NCBI RefSeq assembly: GCF_004349105.1
Contig: NZ_SMLB01000011.1
Coordinates: 1-64,000 of the forward strand
From: Jiangella aurantiaca
Lineage (GTDB): Bacteria; Actinomycetota; Actinomycetes; Jiangellales; Jiangellaceae
DNA: 64,000 nt
Direction: 5' to 3'
Shown here: piece by piece, positions 23,914 to 33,228 of the stretch
Numbering within the stretch: position 1 is the first letter of the stretch
Layout: each line of letters opens with the position of its first letter
Position numbers and translations under genes: made by a program
The notes under the pieces: generated by a model
Databases searched by the model: none
What the model was told of the DNA's origin: nothing
The model's input: the letters and a program-made list of their open reading frames with translations, nothing else

Positions 23914-26900
23914 ATGACTCAGCCCGGACCGCGCCCCCTTCGGCGCGCACGCCGACTTCCGGCCGCCCTCGCCGGCGTCGTCGGGATGCTGGCCGGCCTG
24001 CTGACCGTCGTCGGCGGGCAGGCCGCCCGAGCACCCGAAGCCGCCGCTCATCCGGGCCACGGCGGCTACTCGATCCTGGTGTTCTCGAAGACGGCCGCGT
24101 TCCGGCACGACTCGATACCGGCCGGCATCGCCGCGATCCAGCAACTGGCCGCCGAGCACGAGTTCTCCGTCACGGCCACCGAGGACGCCGCCGCGTTCAC
24201 CGACGAGAACCTCGCCCAGTACGACGCGGTCGTCTGGCTCTCCACGACCGGCGACGTGCTGAACGACGAACAGCAGGCGGCCTTCGAACGCTACATCCAG
24301 GCAGGCGGCGGATACGCCGGCATCCACGCCGCCTCGGACACCGAGTACGACTGGCCGTGGTACGGCGAGCTGGTCGGCGCCTACTTCAAGGGCCACCCGC
24401 GCAACCAGGACGCCACCATCCAGGTCGCCGACCGCACGCACCCGTCCACCGCCCACCTCCCGGCGCAGTGGCAGCGGTTCGACGAGTGGTACAGCTTCCG
24501 CACCAACCCGCGCGGCGACGTGCACGTGCTGGCCAGCCTGGACGAGGGCACGTACGACCCCGAGGCGAACCCGATGGGCCTGGACCACCCGATCGCCTGG
24601 TGCCACACCTACGACGGCGGCCGCGCCTGGTACACAGCGGGCGGCCACACCATCGAGAGCTACGCCGAGCCGGCGTTCCTGCAGCACCTGCTCGGCGGCA
24701 TCGAGACCGTGGCCGGTGTGACGGCGGCCGACTGCGGCGGCACCGTCTGGGACACCTTCGACAAGGTCCCGCTCGACACCGGCACCGCGAACCCGATGGA
24801 GCTCGACGTCGCGGCGGACGGGCGGGTGTTCTACATCGAGCGGGCCGGCGAGGTCCGCATGATCGACCCCGCGACCAGCCAGACCACCGTCGTCGGGACG
24901 CTCGACGTGTACACACAGCGCGAGGATGGGCTGCTGGGCATCGCGCTCGACCCTGACTTCGTCACCAACGGCTGGATCTACCTCTACTACTCGCCGGACG
25001 GGACCGAAGCCGAGCAGCGGTTGTCGCGGCTCACGCTCACCGGCACGACGCTCGACCTCGCGAGCGAGATGCAGCTGCTCGAGGTGCCGGTCGACCGGGC
25101 GGTCTCCGGCCACGCCGGTGGCTCCCTGAGCTTCGATGCCAGCGGCAACCTCTACCTCGCCACCGGCGACGACACCAACCCGTTCGAGTCCGACGGGTAC
25201 GCGCCGATCGACGAGCGGCCGGGCCGGGCCTCCTACGACGCCCAGCGCAGCTCCGCCAACACCAACGACCTGCGCGGCAAGGTGCTGCGCATCCACCCCG
25301 AGCCCGACGGGACCTACACGATCCCAGACGGCAACCTGTTCGCGCCCGGCACAGCACAGACCCGCCCCGAGATCTACGCGATGGGCTTCCGCAACCCGTT
25401 CCGCATCGAGGTCGACGGCGCGACCGGGACGCTGCTCGTCGGCGACTACGGTCCCGACGCCCCGCAGGCCGACCCCGACCGCGGCACCGAGGGCCAGGTC
25501 GAATGGAACCGCATCACCGCCGCCGGCAACTACGGCTGGCCGTACTGCCACGGCGCCGGCCCGTTCCGCGACTGGGACTTCGCGACGCAGACCGCGGGCC
25601 CGCCGTTCGACTGCGCGAACCCGGTCAACGACTCGCCGAACAACACGGGCCTCACCCAGCTCCCGCCGGTCACGGCGCCTGACGTCTACTACGGCCGCTC
25701 CGAGACCGGCACCAACTGGCCGGAAATGGGCACCGGCGGCGGCGCGATGGCCGGCCCCGTCTACCGCTACGACGAGGCGCTGGACTCCGACGTCAAGTGG
25801 CCCGCCTACTACGACGGTGCCGCGCTGTTCTACGAGTGGACGAACACCGAGGACGGCTACGTGCGGCCGTTCGGCAACGACGTCTGGGAGTTCCGCCTCG
25901 ACGAGGCCGGTGCCGGCGGCATCCACGACATCAACCCGCTGCTCAGCAGCATGCAGTTCCTGCGCCCGATGGACATGACGTTCGGGCCCGACGGCGCGCT
26001 GTACCTGATCGAGTGGGGGACGGGGTTCGGCGGCAACAACGCCGACTCCGGCGTCTACCGGATCGAGTACGCGGGCAGCGGCACCCGGCCGGTCGCGCAG
26101 GCCGCCGCCGACCCGACGTCGGGTGCGCTGCCGCTGACCGTGCAGTTCAGCAGCGAGGGCTCCGGCCACCCGAGCGGCCTGCCGGTCACGTACCACTGGG
26201 CGTTCGGCGACGGCGCGGAGTCGACCGACCCGAACCCCACCCACACGTACACCGTCGCCGGCCAGTACTCGGCCCGGCTGACGGTGACGGCGGAGGACGG
26301 CGCGACCCGCTCGCAGACCGTCCAGATCACCGCCGGCAACACCGCGCCGGAGGTGACGCTCGACCCACCCCTCGACGGCGGCTTCTTCGACTTCGGCGAC
26401 GACCTCGCCTACGGCATCGACGTCACCGATGCCGAGGACGGCTCGACCGCCGACGGCACCATCGCCTGTGACGGCGTCGAGCTGCAGGTGCTCTTCGGGC
26501 ACGCCGGCCACGCGCACCCCGTCGAGGTGCTCCCTGGCTGCGAGGGCACCGTCGCCACCAGCACCGACGCCGGGCACCCGGCCGGCGAGGACCTGTTCTG
26601 GGTGCTCGAGGCCCGCTACACCGACCGGGGCGGCGACGGCGTCGGCTCGCTCACGGGCCGCGACCTGCACGTCCTGCAGCCCAAGCTGAAAGAGGCCGAG
26701 CACTACCAGTCGCAGAGCGGCGTCCAGCTGGAGGCGACCAGCGACCCGCGCGGCGGCCGGCAGAACATCGGCTTCATCGACGACGGCGACCACATCTCCT
26801 TCGACCCGATGAACTTGAGTGGAATCGACGGCATCACCTATCGCTTCGCGTCGGGCGGCAGCGGCGGCCGGATCGAGGTCCGCGCCGGCGCGCCCGACGG

Positions 26901-28257
26901 CCCGCTGGTCTCCGACAGCGGCTTCATCCCGCCGACCGGCGGCTGGCAGTCGTGGACCGACGTCACGGTCCCGATCGAGGACCCCGGCGGCACCCGCGAG
27001 CTGTTCTTCGTGTTCCGGCACGAGCCCGGCTCGACCGGCCTGTTCAACCTCAACTACCTGAAGTTCCGCGGCAAGGGCGTGTCCGTGGACGCGCGGCCGG
27101 AGATCTGGTCGGTCGAGGCGACGCCGCCGTCCGGCGAGCTGCCGTACGAGGTGACGCTGAGCGCCGAGGCCACCGACCCGGAGGGCCGGGAGCTCACCTA
27201 CACCTGGGACTTCGGCGACGGCACCACGGCGACCGGCGCGCAGGTCACACACACCTACGAGCTGTCCGGCGTCTACCGGCCGACGGTCACCGTCACCGAC
27301 GCCGCCGGGTCGGTGGCGCACGACTCCGTCCGCGTCGAGGCCGTGCCGGAGGCGTCGCCGCCGATCGAGTGCGCCGACCCGGGCAGCGACCCGCCGCCCG
27401 ACGACGAGTTCGACGGCGACCGGCTGGACGGGTGCCGCTGGGACGCCGTCGTCCGGCCCGACCTCAACCGGTTCCGCGTCGAGGGCGGCCAGCTGAAGAT
27501 CGACACCACCCCGACCAACCTGTTCGACCAGCACAACAACGCACCGAACCTGATGCTGCAGACGATGCCGGCCGGCGACTGGGTGGTCGAGACGAAGGTG
27601 TCCGGTCCGGTCTGCGAACGCTGGCAGCAGGGCGGCCTGCTGGTCTACGAGAGCGACCAGACGTTCCTCAAGCTCGACTACGTCGGCACGTCGCCGGTCG
27701 GTGAGCCGTGCGCCCGCAAGATCGAGATGCGGCACGAGATCGACGACATCTTCCAGCCCGCGTTCCCCGAGGTCACCCTGCCCGACGGCGTCACCACCTG
27801 GTGGCTGCGGCTGGAGAAGACCGGCTCGACCTACACCGGCTACTACAGCTCCGACGGCGTCGACTTCCAGCAGGTGGGCGTCATCGAGAACGACCGGCTG
27901 GCGACCGCCGACGTCGGCGTCTACGCGTTCGGGCAGGAGCAGACCCAGGCCACGACCGTCGCGTTCGACCACTTCCACGTGCTGGAGTCCGAGCCGCCGG
28001 ACGCCTGCCCGGACTCCGACGAGAGCCCGACAGTCGTCATCCGCGACGTGGACTCCGGCGTGACGAACGACGAGCGCGAGGACGGCTGCACCGTCGAGGA
28101 CCTCATCGAGGACGAGATCGAGTGGCCGAGCCAGGGCCGGTTCATGCTGCACGTCCGGAGCGTGACCCAGCACCTCGTGCACGACGGCGTGCTCACCCGT
28201 GCCGAGCGCGACGCCATCATCGCCGCCGCCGGCCGCAGCGCGCCCGGCGGCCGCTGA
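23914..28257 (+). CDS. Secreted ThuA / PQQ-type sugar dehydrogenase multidomain protein 1
   Basis: 1447 residues, exported (signal to ~45). Domains: ThuA-like Rossmann domain ~52-265 (ILVFSKTAAFRHDSI, GGGYAGIHAASDTEYDW); glucose/sorbosone dehydrogenase propeller ~285-725 (EDGLLGIALDPDF, SGHAGGSLSFDASGNLYLAT, RPEIYAMGFRNPFR); PKD ~728-812; an unnamed segment ~815-925 with FGHAGHAHP; CBM6 ~926-1058 (KEAEHYQSQSGVQLE, DDGDHISFD); PKD ~1060-1144; DUF1349/beta-xylosidase-C2-like sandwich ~1160-1360; and a Cys-containing C-terminal helical module ~1370-1447 (WPSQGRFMLHVRSVTQHLV). Family knowledge suggests sugar oxidation with a quinone cofactor and carbohydrate binding. The substrate is unknown. AGAGGAA precedes the ATG. 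LacI-type operators lie upstream, and a glycoamylase-like gene follows 31 bp downstream. Paralogues are at 54523 and 60679. Confidence 0.9.
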   Translation: MTQPGPRPLRRARRLPAALAGVVGMLAGLLTVVGGQAARAPEAAAHPGHGGYSILVFSKTAAFRHDSIPAGIAAIQQLAAEHEFSVTATEDAAAFTDENLAQYDAVVWLSTTGDVLNDEQQAAFERYIQAGGGYAGIHAASDTEYDWPWYGELVGAYFKGHPRNQDATIQVADRTHPSTAHLPAQWQRFDEWYSFRTNPRGDVHVLASLDEGTYDPEANPMGLDHPIAWCHTYDGGRAWYTAGGHTIESYAEPAFLQHLLGGIETVAGVTAADCGGTVWDTFDKVPLDTGTANPMELDVAADGRVFYIERAGEVRMIDPATSQTTVVGTLDVYTQREDGLLGIALDPDFVTNGWIYLYYSPDGTEAEQRLSRLTLTGTTLDLASEMQLLEVPVDRAVSGHAGGSLSFDASGNLYLATGDDTNPFESDGYAPIDERPGRASYDAQRSSANTNDLRGKVLRIHPEPDGTYTIPDGNLFAPGTAQTRPEIYAMGFRNPFRIEVDGATGTLLVGDYGPDAPQADPDRGTEGQVEWNRITAAGNYGWPYCHGAGPFRDWDFATQTAGPPFDCANPVNDSPNNTGLTQLPPVTAPDVYYGRSETGTNWPEMGTGGGAMAGPVYRYDEALDSDVKWPAYYDGAALFYEWTNTEDGYVRPFGNDVWEFRLDEAGAGGIHDINPLLSSMQFLRPMDMTFGPDGALYLIEWGTGFGGNNADSGVYRIEYAGSGTRPVAQAAADPTSGALPLTVQFSSEGSGHPSGLPVTYHWAFGDGAESTDPNPTHTYTVAGQYSARLTVTAEDGATRSQTVQITAGNTAPEVTLDPPLDGGFFDFGDDLAYGIDVTDAEDGSTADGTIACDGVELQVLFGHAGHAHPVEVLPGCEGTVATSTDAGHPAGEDLFWVLEARYTDRGGDGVGSLTGRDLHVLQPKLKEAEHYQSQSGVQLEATSDPRGGRQNIGFIDDGDHISFDPMNLSGIDGITYRFASGGSGGRIEVRAGAPDGPLVSDSGFIPPTGGWQSWTDVTVPIEDPGGTRELFFVFRHEPGSTGLFNLNYLKFRGKGVSVDARPEIWSVEATPPSGELPYEVTLSAEATDPEGRELTYTWDFGDGTTATGAQVTHTYELSGVYRPTVTVTDAAGSVAHDSVRVEAVPEASPPIECADPGSDPPPDDEFDGDRLDGCRWDAVVRPDLNRFRVEGGQLKIDTTPTNLFDQHNNAPNLMLQTMPAGDWVVETKVSGPVCERWQQGGLLVYESDQTFLKLDYVGTSPVGEPCARKIEMRHEIDDIFQPAFPEVTLPDGVTTWWLRLEKTGSTYTGYYSSDGVDFQQVGVIENDRLATADVGVYAFGQEQTQATTVAFDHFHVLESEPPDACPDSDESPTVVIRDVDSGVTNDEREDGCTVEDLIEDEIEWPSQGRFMLHVRSVTQHLVHDGVLTRAERDAIIAAAGRSAPGGR

Positions 28258-28288
28258 CCCCGTCCACCAACCCCGGAAAGGGACTGCC

Positions 28289-29785
28289 ATGCAACTACGA
28301 CCGACAGCGAAGGCCGTCGCGGCGGCCGTCGCGACGGTGCTGGTGGCCGGCCTGGCGCTGCCGACCCAGGCCGCGTCGCCGGCGCCCGCCGCGCGCCCCG
28401 GCGGCGGCCTGTCGCAGGACGACCGCGCCACGCTGCAGCGCTACGCCGAGGACACCTGGGCGTCGTTCGTCGCGATGACCGACGAGGCCAGCGGGATGCC
28501 CGCGGACAAACTGAAGGCTGACGGCACGCCGAGCGTGCAGACGTCGACCACGAACATCGGCGCCTACATGTGGAGCGCGGTCGTGGCCGAGAAGCTCGGC
28601 ATCATCGAGCGCGACGAGCTGGTCGACCGGCTTTCCGCCACCCTCGACACGCTGGCCGGGCTGGAGCGGCACGATGGAAGCGGCCAGTTCTTCAACTGGT
28701 ACGACCACCGGACGGGTGAGGTCATCACCATCTGGCCGGACGACGGCAGCACGGTCGTCCCGCACCTGTCGTCGGTGGACAACGGCTGGCTGGCGACCGG
28801 CCTGCAGGTCGTCCGCGAGGCGGTGCCGGAGCTGGCCGAGCCGGCCGGCGAGCTGTTCGACAGCATGGACTTCGGGTTCTACTACCGGCCCGAGGTCAAC
28901 CGGATCCTGTTCCACTACGCACCCAGCACCGGCGCCGCGCCGTGCTGCTACGACACCCTCGTCAGCGAGAGCCGCATCGCCAGCTACATCGGCATCGCGA
29001 AGGGCGAGCTGCCGCGCAAGACCTACTTCGGCACCTGGCGCAGCTTCCCGGGCACCTGCGACTGGAACTGGCACGAACAGCGGCCGGTCGGGGAGTGGCG
29101 CAGCTATCTGCGGCAGGACGTCTGGGAGGGCGCCTACCGGTACCGGGGCATGGAGATCGTCCCGGCCTGGGGCGGCAGCATGTTCGAGGCGCTGATGCCG
29201 ACGCTGTTCGTGCCCGAGGAGGCCTGGGGACGGCGCAGCTGGGCCGTCAACCACCCGCTCTACGTCCGGGCGCACATCGAGCACGGCCTGGAGGAGGCGC
29301 AGTACGGGTACTGGGGCTTCTCGCCGGCCAACGACACCGAGGGCGGCTACCGCGTCTACGGCGTGGACGCGATCGGGATGGACCCCAACGGCTACCCGTC
29401 CAACAACGACGCCACCCTGGTCGACTACGGCTTCTGCGACCGGCCGGCCCAGCCGCTGCCCGGCCCGGAGGACTACACCAACGGCATCGTCACGCCGCAT
29501 GCGTCCTTCCTCGCGCTGCGCTACGCCCCCGAGGAGGCGATGGAGAACCTCGCCAACCTGGAGCGCGACTTCGACATCTACTCCGACTGGGGGTTCCGCG
29601 ACACCGTCAACGTCGACACCGGCACCGTCGACGAGTACTTCCTCTCCCTCGACCAGGGCATGATCATGGCCGCGATCGGCAACGCCCTGGCCGACGACCT
29701 GCTGCGCGACGCGTTCGTCACGCCCGAGCTGGAGGCGGGCGTCCGGCCGGTCGTCGCGATGGAGGAGTTCACCAACTACCGCTGA
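28289..29785 (+). CDS. Secreted glycoamylase-like glycosidase (PF10091/GH144-like)
   Basis: 498 residues with a cleavable signal (VAAAVATVLVAGLALPTQA). The mature protein has the all-helical barrel pattern of the glycoamylase-like family: TSTTNIGAYMWSAVVAEKLG, QFFNWYDHRTGEVI, SSVDNGWLATGLQVVRE, AWGGSMFEALMPTLFVPE, GYWGFSPAND, VTPHASFLALRYAPEEAMENL and WGFRDTVNVDT. This order matches GH144-type beta-1,2-glucan or related exo-acting enzymes, but substrate cannot be fixed from sequence. ATG 28289 is preceded by GGAAAGGGA. It begins 31 bp after the ThuA protein 1 stop and is almost certainly in the same transcript, which then meets a strong terminator at 29794. It probably supplies or consumes sugars handled by its neighbour. 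Confidence 0.82.
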   Translation: MQLRPTAKAVAAAVATVLVAGLALPTQAASPAPAARPGGGLSQDDRATLQRYAEDTWASFVAMTDEASGMPADKLKADGTPSVQTSTTNIGAYMWSAVVAEKLGIIERDELVDRLSATLDTLAGLERHDGSGQFFNWYDHRTGEVITIWPDDGSTVVPHLSSVDNGWLATGLQVVREAVPELAEPAGELFDSMDFGFYYRPEVNRILFHYAPSTGAAPCCYDTLVSESRIASYIGIAKGELPRKTYFGTWRSFPGTCDWNWHEQRPVGEWRSYLRQDVWEGAYRYRGMEIVPAWGGSMFEALMPTLFVPEEAWGRRSWAVNHPLYVRAHIEHGLEEAQYGYWGFSPANDTEGGYRVYGVDAIGMDPNGYPSNNDATLVDYGFCDRPAQPLPGPEDYTNGIVTPHASFLALRYAPEEAMENLANLERDFDIYSDWGFRDTVNVDTGTVDEYFLSLDQGMIMAAIGNALADDLLRDAFVTPELEAGVRPVVAMEEFTNYR

Positions 29786-29793
29786 CGGGTGCT

Positions 29794-29826
29794 GCGGGCG
29801 GGGCCGGGGATGCCGGCCCCGCCCGC
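29794..29826. terminator. Strong GC hairpin terminator after the glycosidase gene
   Basis: GCGGGCGGGGCCGG and CCGGCCCCGCCCGC form a perfect 14-bp stem with a GGATG loop, starting 9 bp after the stop codon. There is no T-tract, which is usual in actinomycetes. Confidence 0.85.
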
Positions 29827-29934
29827 CTCGCTCGTCCCTCGCTCGGACGCCCGAGCCTACCCAGGCCGGCATCCCCGCCCCCGCCCGCCGTCCGCGAGTT
29901 GGGCGAAGGGGAGCGTGAGTGGAGGGGCCGCCCG

Positions 29935-29940
29935 TATCCT
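29935..29940 (+). promoter_or_regulatory. -10 box of a leaderless promoter (TATCCT)
   Basis: TATCCT ends exactly 6 bases before the ATG at 29947, so transcription should begin at or next to the start codon. No Shine-Dalgarno sequence is present. Confidence 0.6.
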
Positions 29941-29946
29941 CGGGGC

Positions 29947-30195
29947 ATGCAGGCAGGGATCCTCGACTGGGCCTCGACGACGGCCGTGGACCTGCAGCCC
30001 GTGCTGCGGACGGTGGCCGTCACCGTCGCGATCGTGTTCGTCATCTACAAGGCCGTGCAGTCGAAGTTCTCGCTGGGCACGATCATCGTGTCCGCGCTCG
30101 CGGCCGGCATCTTCGTGTGGCTGGTCTTCAACGTCGACCAGCTCAGCGACACCATCGGCGAAGACCTCCCCGGCAGCACTTCGGCACCGGACTGA
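29947..30195 (+). CDS. Small two-helix membrane protein of unknown function
   Basis: 82 residues: a short N-terminal stretch (MQAGILDWASTTAVDLQPVL), a hydrophobic helix ~22-38 (AVTVAIVFVIYKAVQ), a basic turn KFSLG, a second helix ~44-62 (TIIVSALAAGIFVWLVF), and an acidic tail (DQLSDTIGEDLPGS). I do not recognise a named family. Similar small membrane proteins occur in actinobacterial chromosomes without known role. The gene lacks a Shine-Dalgarno sequence and has TATCCT six bases upstream, so it is likely leaderless. It lies between the glycosidase terminator and ppdK, from which it is separated by ~227 bp. Confidence 0.72.
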   Translation: MQAGILDWASTTAVDLQPVLRTVAVTVAIVFVIYKAVQSKFSLGTIIVSALAAGIFVWLVFNVDQLSDTIGEDLPGSTSAPD

Positions 30196-30422
30196 CGCCG
30201 TCCACTGGTAGGGAGAGGTCCGTACCAGCGCGTGTGCCGTGCGTCACGCGCCCACGACCATGTCAGAGGGGTCGGACGCGGTCATGGGAACGTGGAACGC
30301 CGGCGGGCTCGCGTTCCGGTGCGATTGGTCCCGAAGTGGTCCAGGCGGCCGCTCGGCGCGCGTCATTAGGCTCCGCGCAACTTCGCACGTTGGATGCCGT
30401 ACGCGACACGGAGGGCCGGCCT

Positions 30423-33131
30423 GTGCAGTACGTTTTCGACTTCACCGAGGGCAGCAAGGACCAACGCGACCTGCTCGGCGGCAAGGGTGCCAACCTCGCC
30501 GAGATGACCTCCCTGGGGCTTCCCGTCCCACCGGGCTTCACCATCAGCACCGAGGCGTGCCGGACGTACCTGACGACCGGACGCGAGCCGGACGGACTCG
30601 CCGACGAGGTCGAGCGGCACCTGGCGGGGCTGGAGGCTCAGCTGGGCAAGCGGCTCGGCGACGCCACCGACCCGCTCCTGGTGTCGGTGCGCTCCGGGGC
30701 CAAGTTCTCCATGCCCGGGATGATGGACACCGTCCTCAACGTCGGCCTCACCGACATCTCGGTGTCCGGGCTCGCCGCGGCCGCCGGCGACGATAGGTTC
30801 GCCTGGGACTCCTACCGCCGGCTGATCCAGATGTTCGGCAAGACGGTGCTCGGCGTCGACGGCGAGCGGTTCGACCATGCCCTGGAGTCGCGCAAGAAGG
30901 ACCGCGGCGCCGAGTCCGACGTCGACCTCACCGTCGACGACCTGCGTGACCTCGTCGCCGAGTTCAAAGGCATCGTGCGCGACGAGAGCGGTACGGAGTT
31001 CCCGCAGGACCCGCGCGCGCAGCTCGACCTCGCCGTGCGTGCCGTCTTCGACTCGTGGAACACCGAGCGGGCCCGCATCTACCGCCGTCAGGAGCGCATC
31101 CCCGACGACCTCGGCACGGCGGTCAACATCGTCGCGATGGTGTTCGGGAACCTCGGGCCCGACTCCGGCACCGGCGTCGCGTTCACCCGCGACCCCGCCA
31201 CCGGTGAGCAGGGCGTCTACGGCGACTACCTGCCGAACGCGCAGGGCGAGGACGTCGTCGCCGGCATCCGCAACACGCTGTCGCTGGCGGAGCTGGAGCG
31301 GCTGGACAAGACGTCGTACGACCAGCTGCTCGAGATCATGGAGACGCTGGAGAAGCACTACCGCGACCTCTGCGACATCGAGTTCACCATCGAGCGCGGG
31401 AAGCTGTGGATGCTGCAGACCCGGGTCGGCAAGCGGACGGCGGCCGCGGCGTTCCGGATCGCCGGCCAGCTGGTCGACGAGGGTCTCATCGACGAGGACG
31501 AGGCGCTCTCGCGGGTCACCGGCGCGCAGCTGGCGCAGCTGATGTTCCCGCAGTTCGACCCGGCCGCCCAGCGGACGCCGATCGCCCGCGGCATGGCGGC
31601 CAGCCCCGGCGCCGCCGTCGGCAAGGCCGCGTTCGACTCCGCGACGGCGGTCGAGTGGGCCCAGCGCGGCGATGACGTCATCCTCGTCCGGCGCGAGACC
31701 AACCCCGACGATCTGCGCGGCATGGTCGCCTCGCGCGGCGTCCTCACCTCGCGCGGCGGCAAGACGTCGCACGCCGCCGTCGTCGCCCGCGGCATGGGCC
31801 GCACCTGCGTCGTCGGCGTCGAGGCATTGCGGGTCGACCCGCGGGCACGCGCGTTCACCACACCCGACGGCACGCGGGTCGCCGAGGGCGACGTCATCTC
31901 CATCGACGGCGGCACCGGCGAGGTCTTCCTCGGCTCGGTCCCGGTGGTGCCGTCGGCGGTGGTCGACGCGTTGTACGGGGACGCGGCGGCCGCCGCGGCG
32001 GTGTCCGATGACGGTGCCCGCCGCGAGGTCGTCGACGCCGTCCTGCGGCTCATGCGGCACGCCGACGACCGCCGCCGGATGGAGGTGCGCGCCAACGCCG
32101 ACACCGGTGAGGACGCCCGCCGGGCCCGCGAGCTGGGCGCCGCGGGGATCGGGCTGTGCCGGACCGAACACATGTTCCTCGGCGCGCGGCGCAAGATCGT
32201 CGAGCGCGTCATCCTCGCCCGCACTCCGGAGCAGCGCGACGCCGGCCTGGAGGAGCTGCGGCCGCTGCAGCGCGCCGACTTCACCGAGATCCTCGAGGCG
32301 ATGGACGGCTACCCGGTGACGATCCGGCTGCTCGACCCGCCGCTGCACGAGTTCCTGCCCGACATCACCGACCTGTCGGTGCGGGTGGCGGTGGCCGAGG
32401 CGACCGGGTCGCCGGACGCGTCGGCCGCCGAGTTGCTGGCCGAGGTGCAGCGCCTGCATGAGCAGAACCCGATGCTCGGCATGCGCGGCGTGCGGCTCGG
32501 ACTCGTCGTGCCGGGGCTGTTCCAGCTGCAGGTGCGTGCGATCGCCGAGGCGGCCGCGTCGCTGCTGGCCCGGGGGCTGGACCCACAGCCGCAGATCATG
32601 GTGCCGCTGGTCGCCGCCGTCCAGGAGCTGGAGGCCATCCGCGACATGGCCGAGGCGACGGTGGCCGAGGTCGCCGCCGAGACCGGCAATGACCTGCGGT
32701 TCCCGATCGGGACGATGATCGAGCTGCCGCGCGCTGCGATGACGGCGCACGCGATCGCCGAGGCGGCCGAGTTCTTCTCCTTCGGCACCAACGACCTCAC
32801 CCAGACCACGTGGGGCTTCTCCCGCGACGACGTCGAGGCGACGTTCTTCCCGGCCTACCTCGAACGCGGCGTGTTCGGGGTGAGCCCGTTCGAGTCCATC
32901 GACGCGGACGGTGTGGGCCGGCTGGTTTCGATCGCCGCCTGGGAGGGCAAAGAGACTCGGGAGGATCTGGAGCTGGGCGTCTGCGGCGAACACGGCGGCG
33001 ACCCCGACTCCATCCACTTCTTCGAGTCGATCAAGCTCGACTACGTGTCCTGCTCCCCGTTCCGGGTGCCGGTCGCGCGGCTGGAAGCGGGTCGCGCCGC
33101 CCTGGTCACGGAGGGTAGCGACAGCCGCTGA
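30423..33131 (+). CDS. ppdK: Pyruvate, phosphate dikinase
   Basis: This 902-residue enzyme interconverts pyruvate + ATP + Pi and PEP + AMP + PPi. The N-terminal ATP-grasp domain begins YVFDFTEG, then GGKGANLAEM and SVRSGAKFSMPGMMDTVLN. The central phosphohistidine domain contains LTSRGGKTSHAAVVARGMG with the swivelling His. The C-terminal TIM barrel has GLCRTEHMF, GTMIELPRAA, FSFGTNDLTQTTWGFSRDD and the catalytic-Cys loop GVCGEHGGDP. In most homologues the phosphohistidine loop reads RGGMTSHA; here it is RGGKTSHA. GTG 30423 has GGAGGG 7 bases upstream; a TAGGCT -10-like box lies at 30367-30372. The family's usual length is about 870-900. Backbone gene. Confidence 0.95.
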   Translation: MQYVFDFTEGSKDQRDLLGGKGANLAEMTSLGLPVPPGFTISTEACRTYLTTGREPDGLADEVERHLAGLEAQLGKRLGDATDPLLVSVRSGAKFSMPGMMDTVLNVGLTDISVSGLAAAAGDDRFAWDSYRRLIQMFGKTVLGVDGERFDHALESRKKDRGAESDVDLTVDDLRDLVAEFKGIVRDESGTEFPQDPRAQLDLAVRAVFDSWNTERARIYRRQERIPDDLGTAVNIVAMVFGNLGPDSGTGVAFTRDPATGEQGVYGDYLPNAQGEDVVAGIRNTLSLAELERLDKTSYDQLLEIMETLEKHYRDLCDIEFTIERGKLWMLQTRVGKRTAAAAFRIAGQLVDEGLIDEDEALSRVTGAQLAQLMFPQFDPAAQRTPIARGMAASPGAAVGKAAFDSATAVEWAQRGDDVILVRRETNPDDLRGMVASRGVLTSRGGKTSHAAVVARGMGRTCVVGVEALRVDPRARAFTTPDGTRVAEGDVISIDGGTGEVFLGSVPVVPSAVVDALYGDAAAAAAVSDDGARREVVDAVLRLMRHADDRRRMEVRANADTGEDARRARELGAAGIGLCRTEHMFLGARRKIVERVILARTPEQRDAGLEELRPLQRADFTEILEAMDGYPVTIRLLDPPLHEFLPDITDLSVRVAVAEATGSPDASAAELLAEVQRLHEQNPMLGMRGVRLGLVVPGLFQLQVRAIAEAAASLLARGLDPQPQIMVPLVAAVQELEAIRDMAEATVAEVAAETGNDLRFPIGTMIELPRAAMTAHAIAEAAEFFSFGTNDLTQTTWGFSRDDVEATFFPAYLERGVFGVSPFESIDADGVGRLVSIAAWEGKETREDLELGVCGEHGGDPDSIHFFESIKLDYVSCSPFRVPVARLEAGRAALVTEGSDSR

Positions 33132-33228
33132 AACGGACACGCGAGGCGCATTGCGACCAAGCGGGCGGATCGGATAATCTCCGACCGCTTGTGTCGAATT
33201 AGCGCGATTTAATACATCGAGAGGCATC

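Noticed and set aside
23728-28431. Long minus-strand frame opposite ThuA protein 1
   Set aside because: It covers the LacI operators, promoter and ribosome binding site of the plus-strand gene and has no recognisable domain.
30196-30422. Small ORF before ppdK
   Set aside because: No frame there has both a ribosome binding site and protein-like composition. The stretch holds a TAGGCT -10-like box and the ppdK leader.
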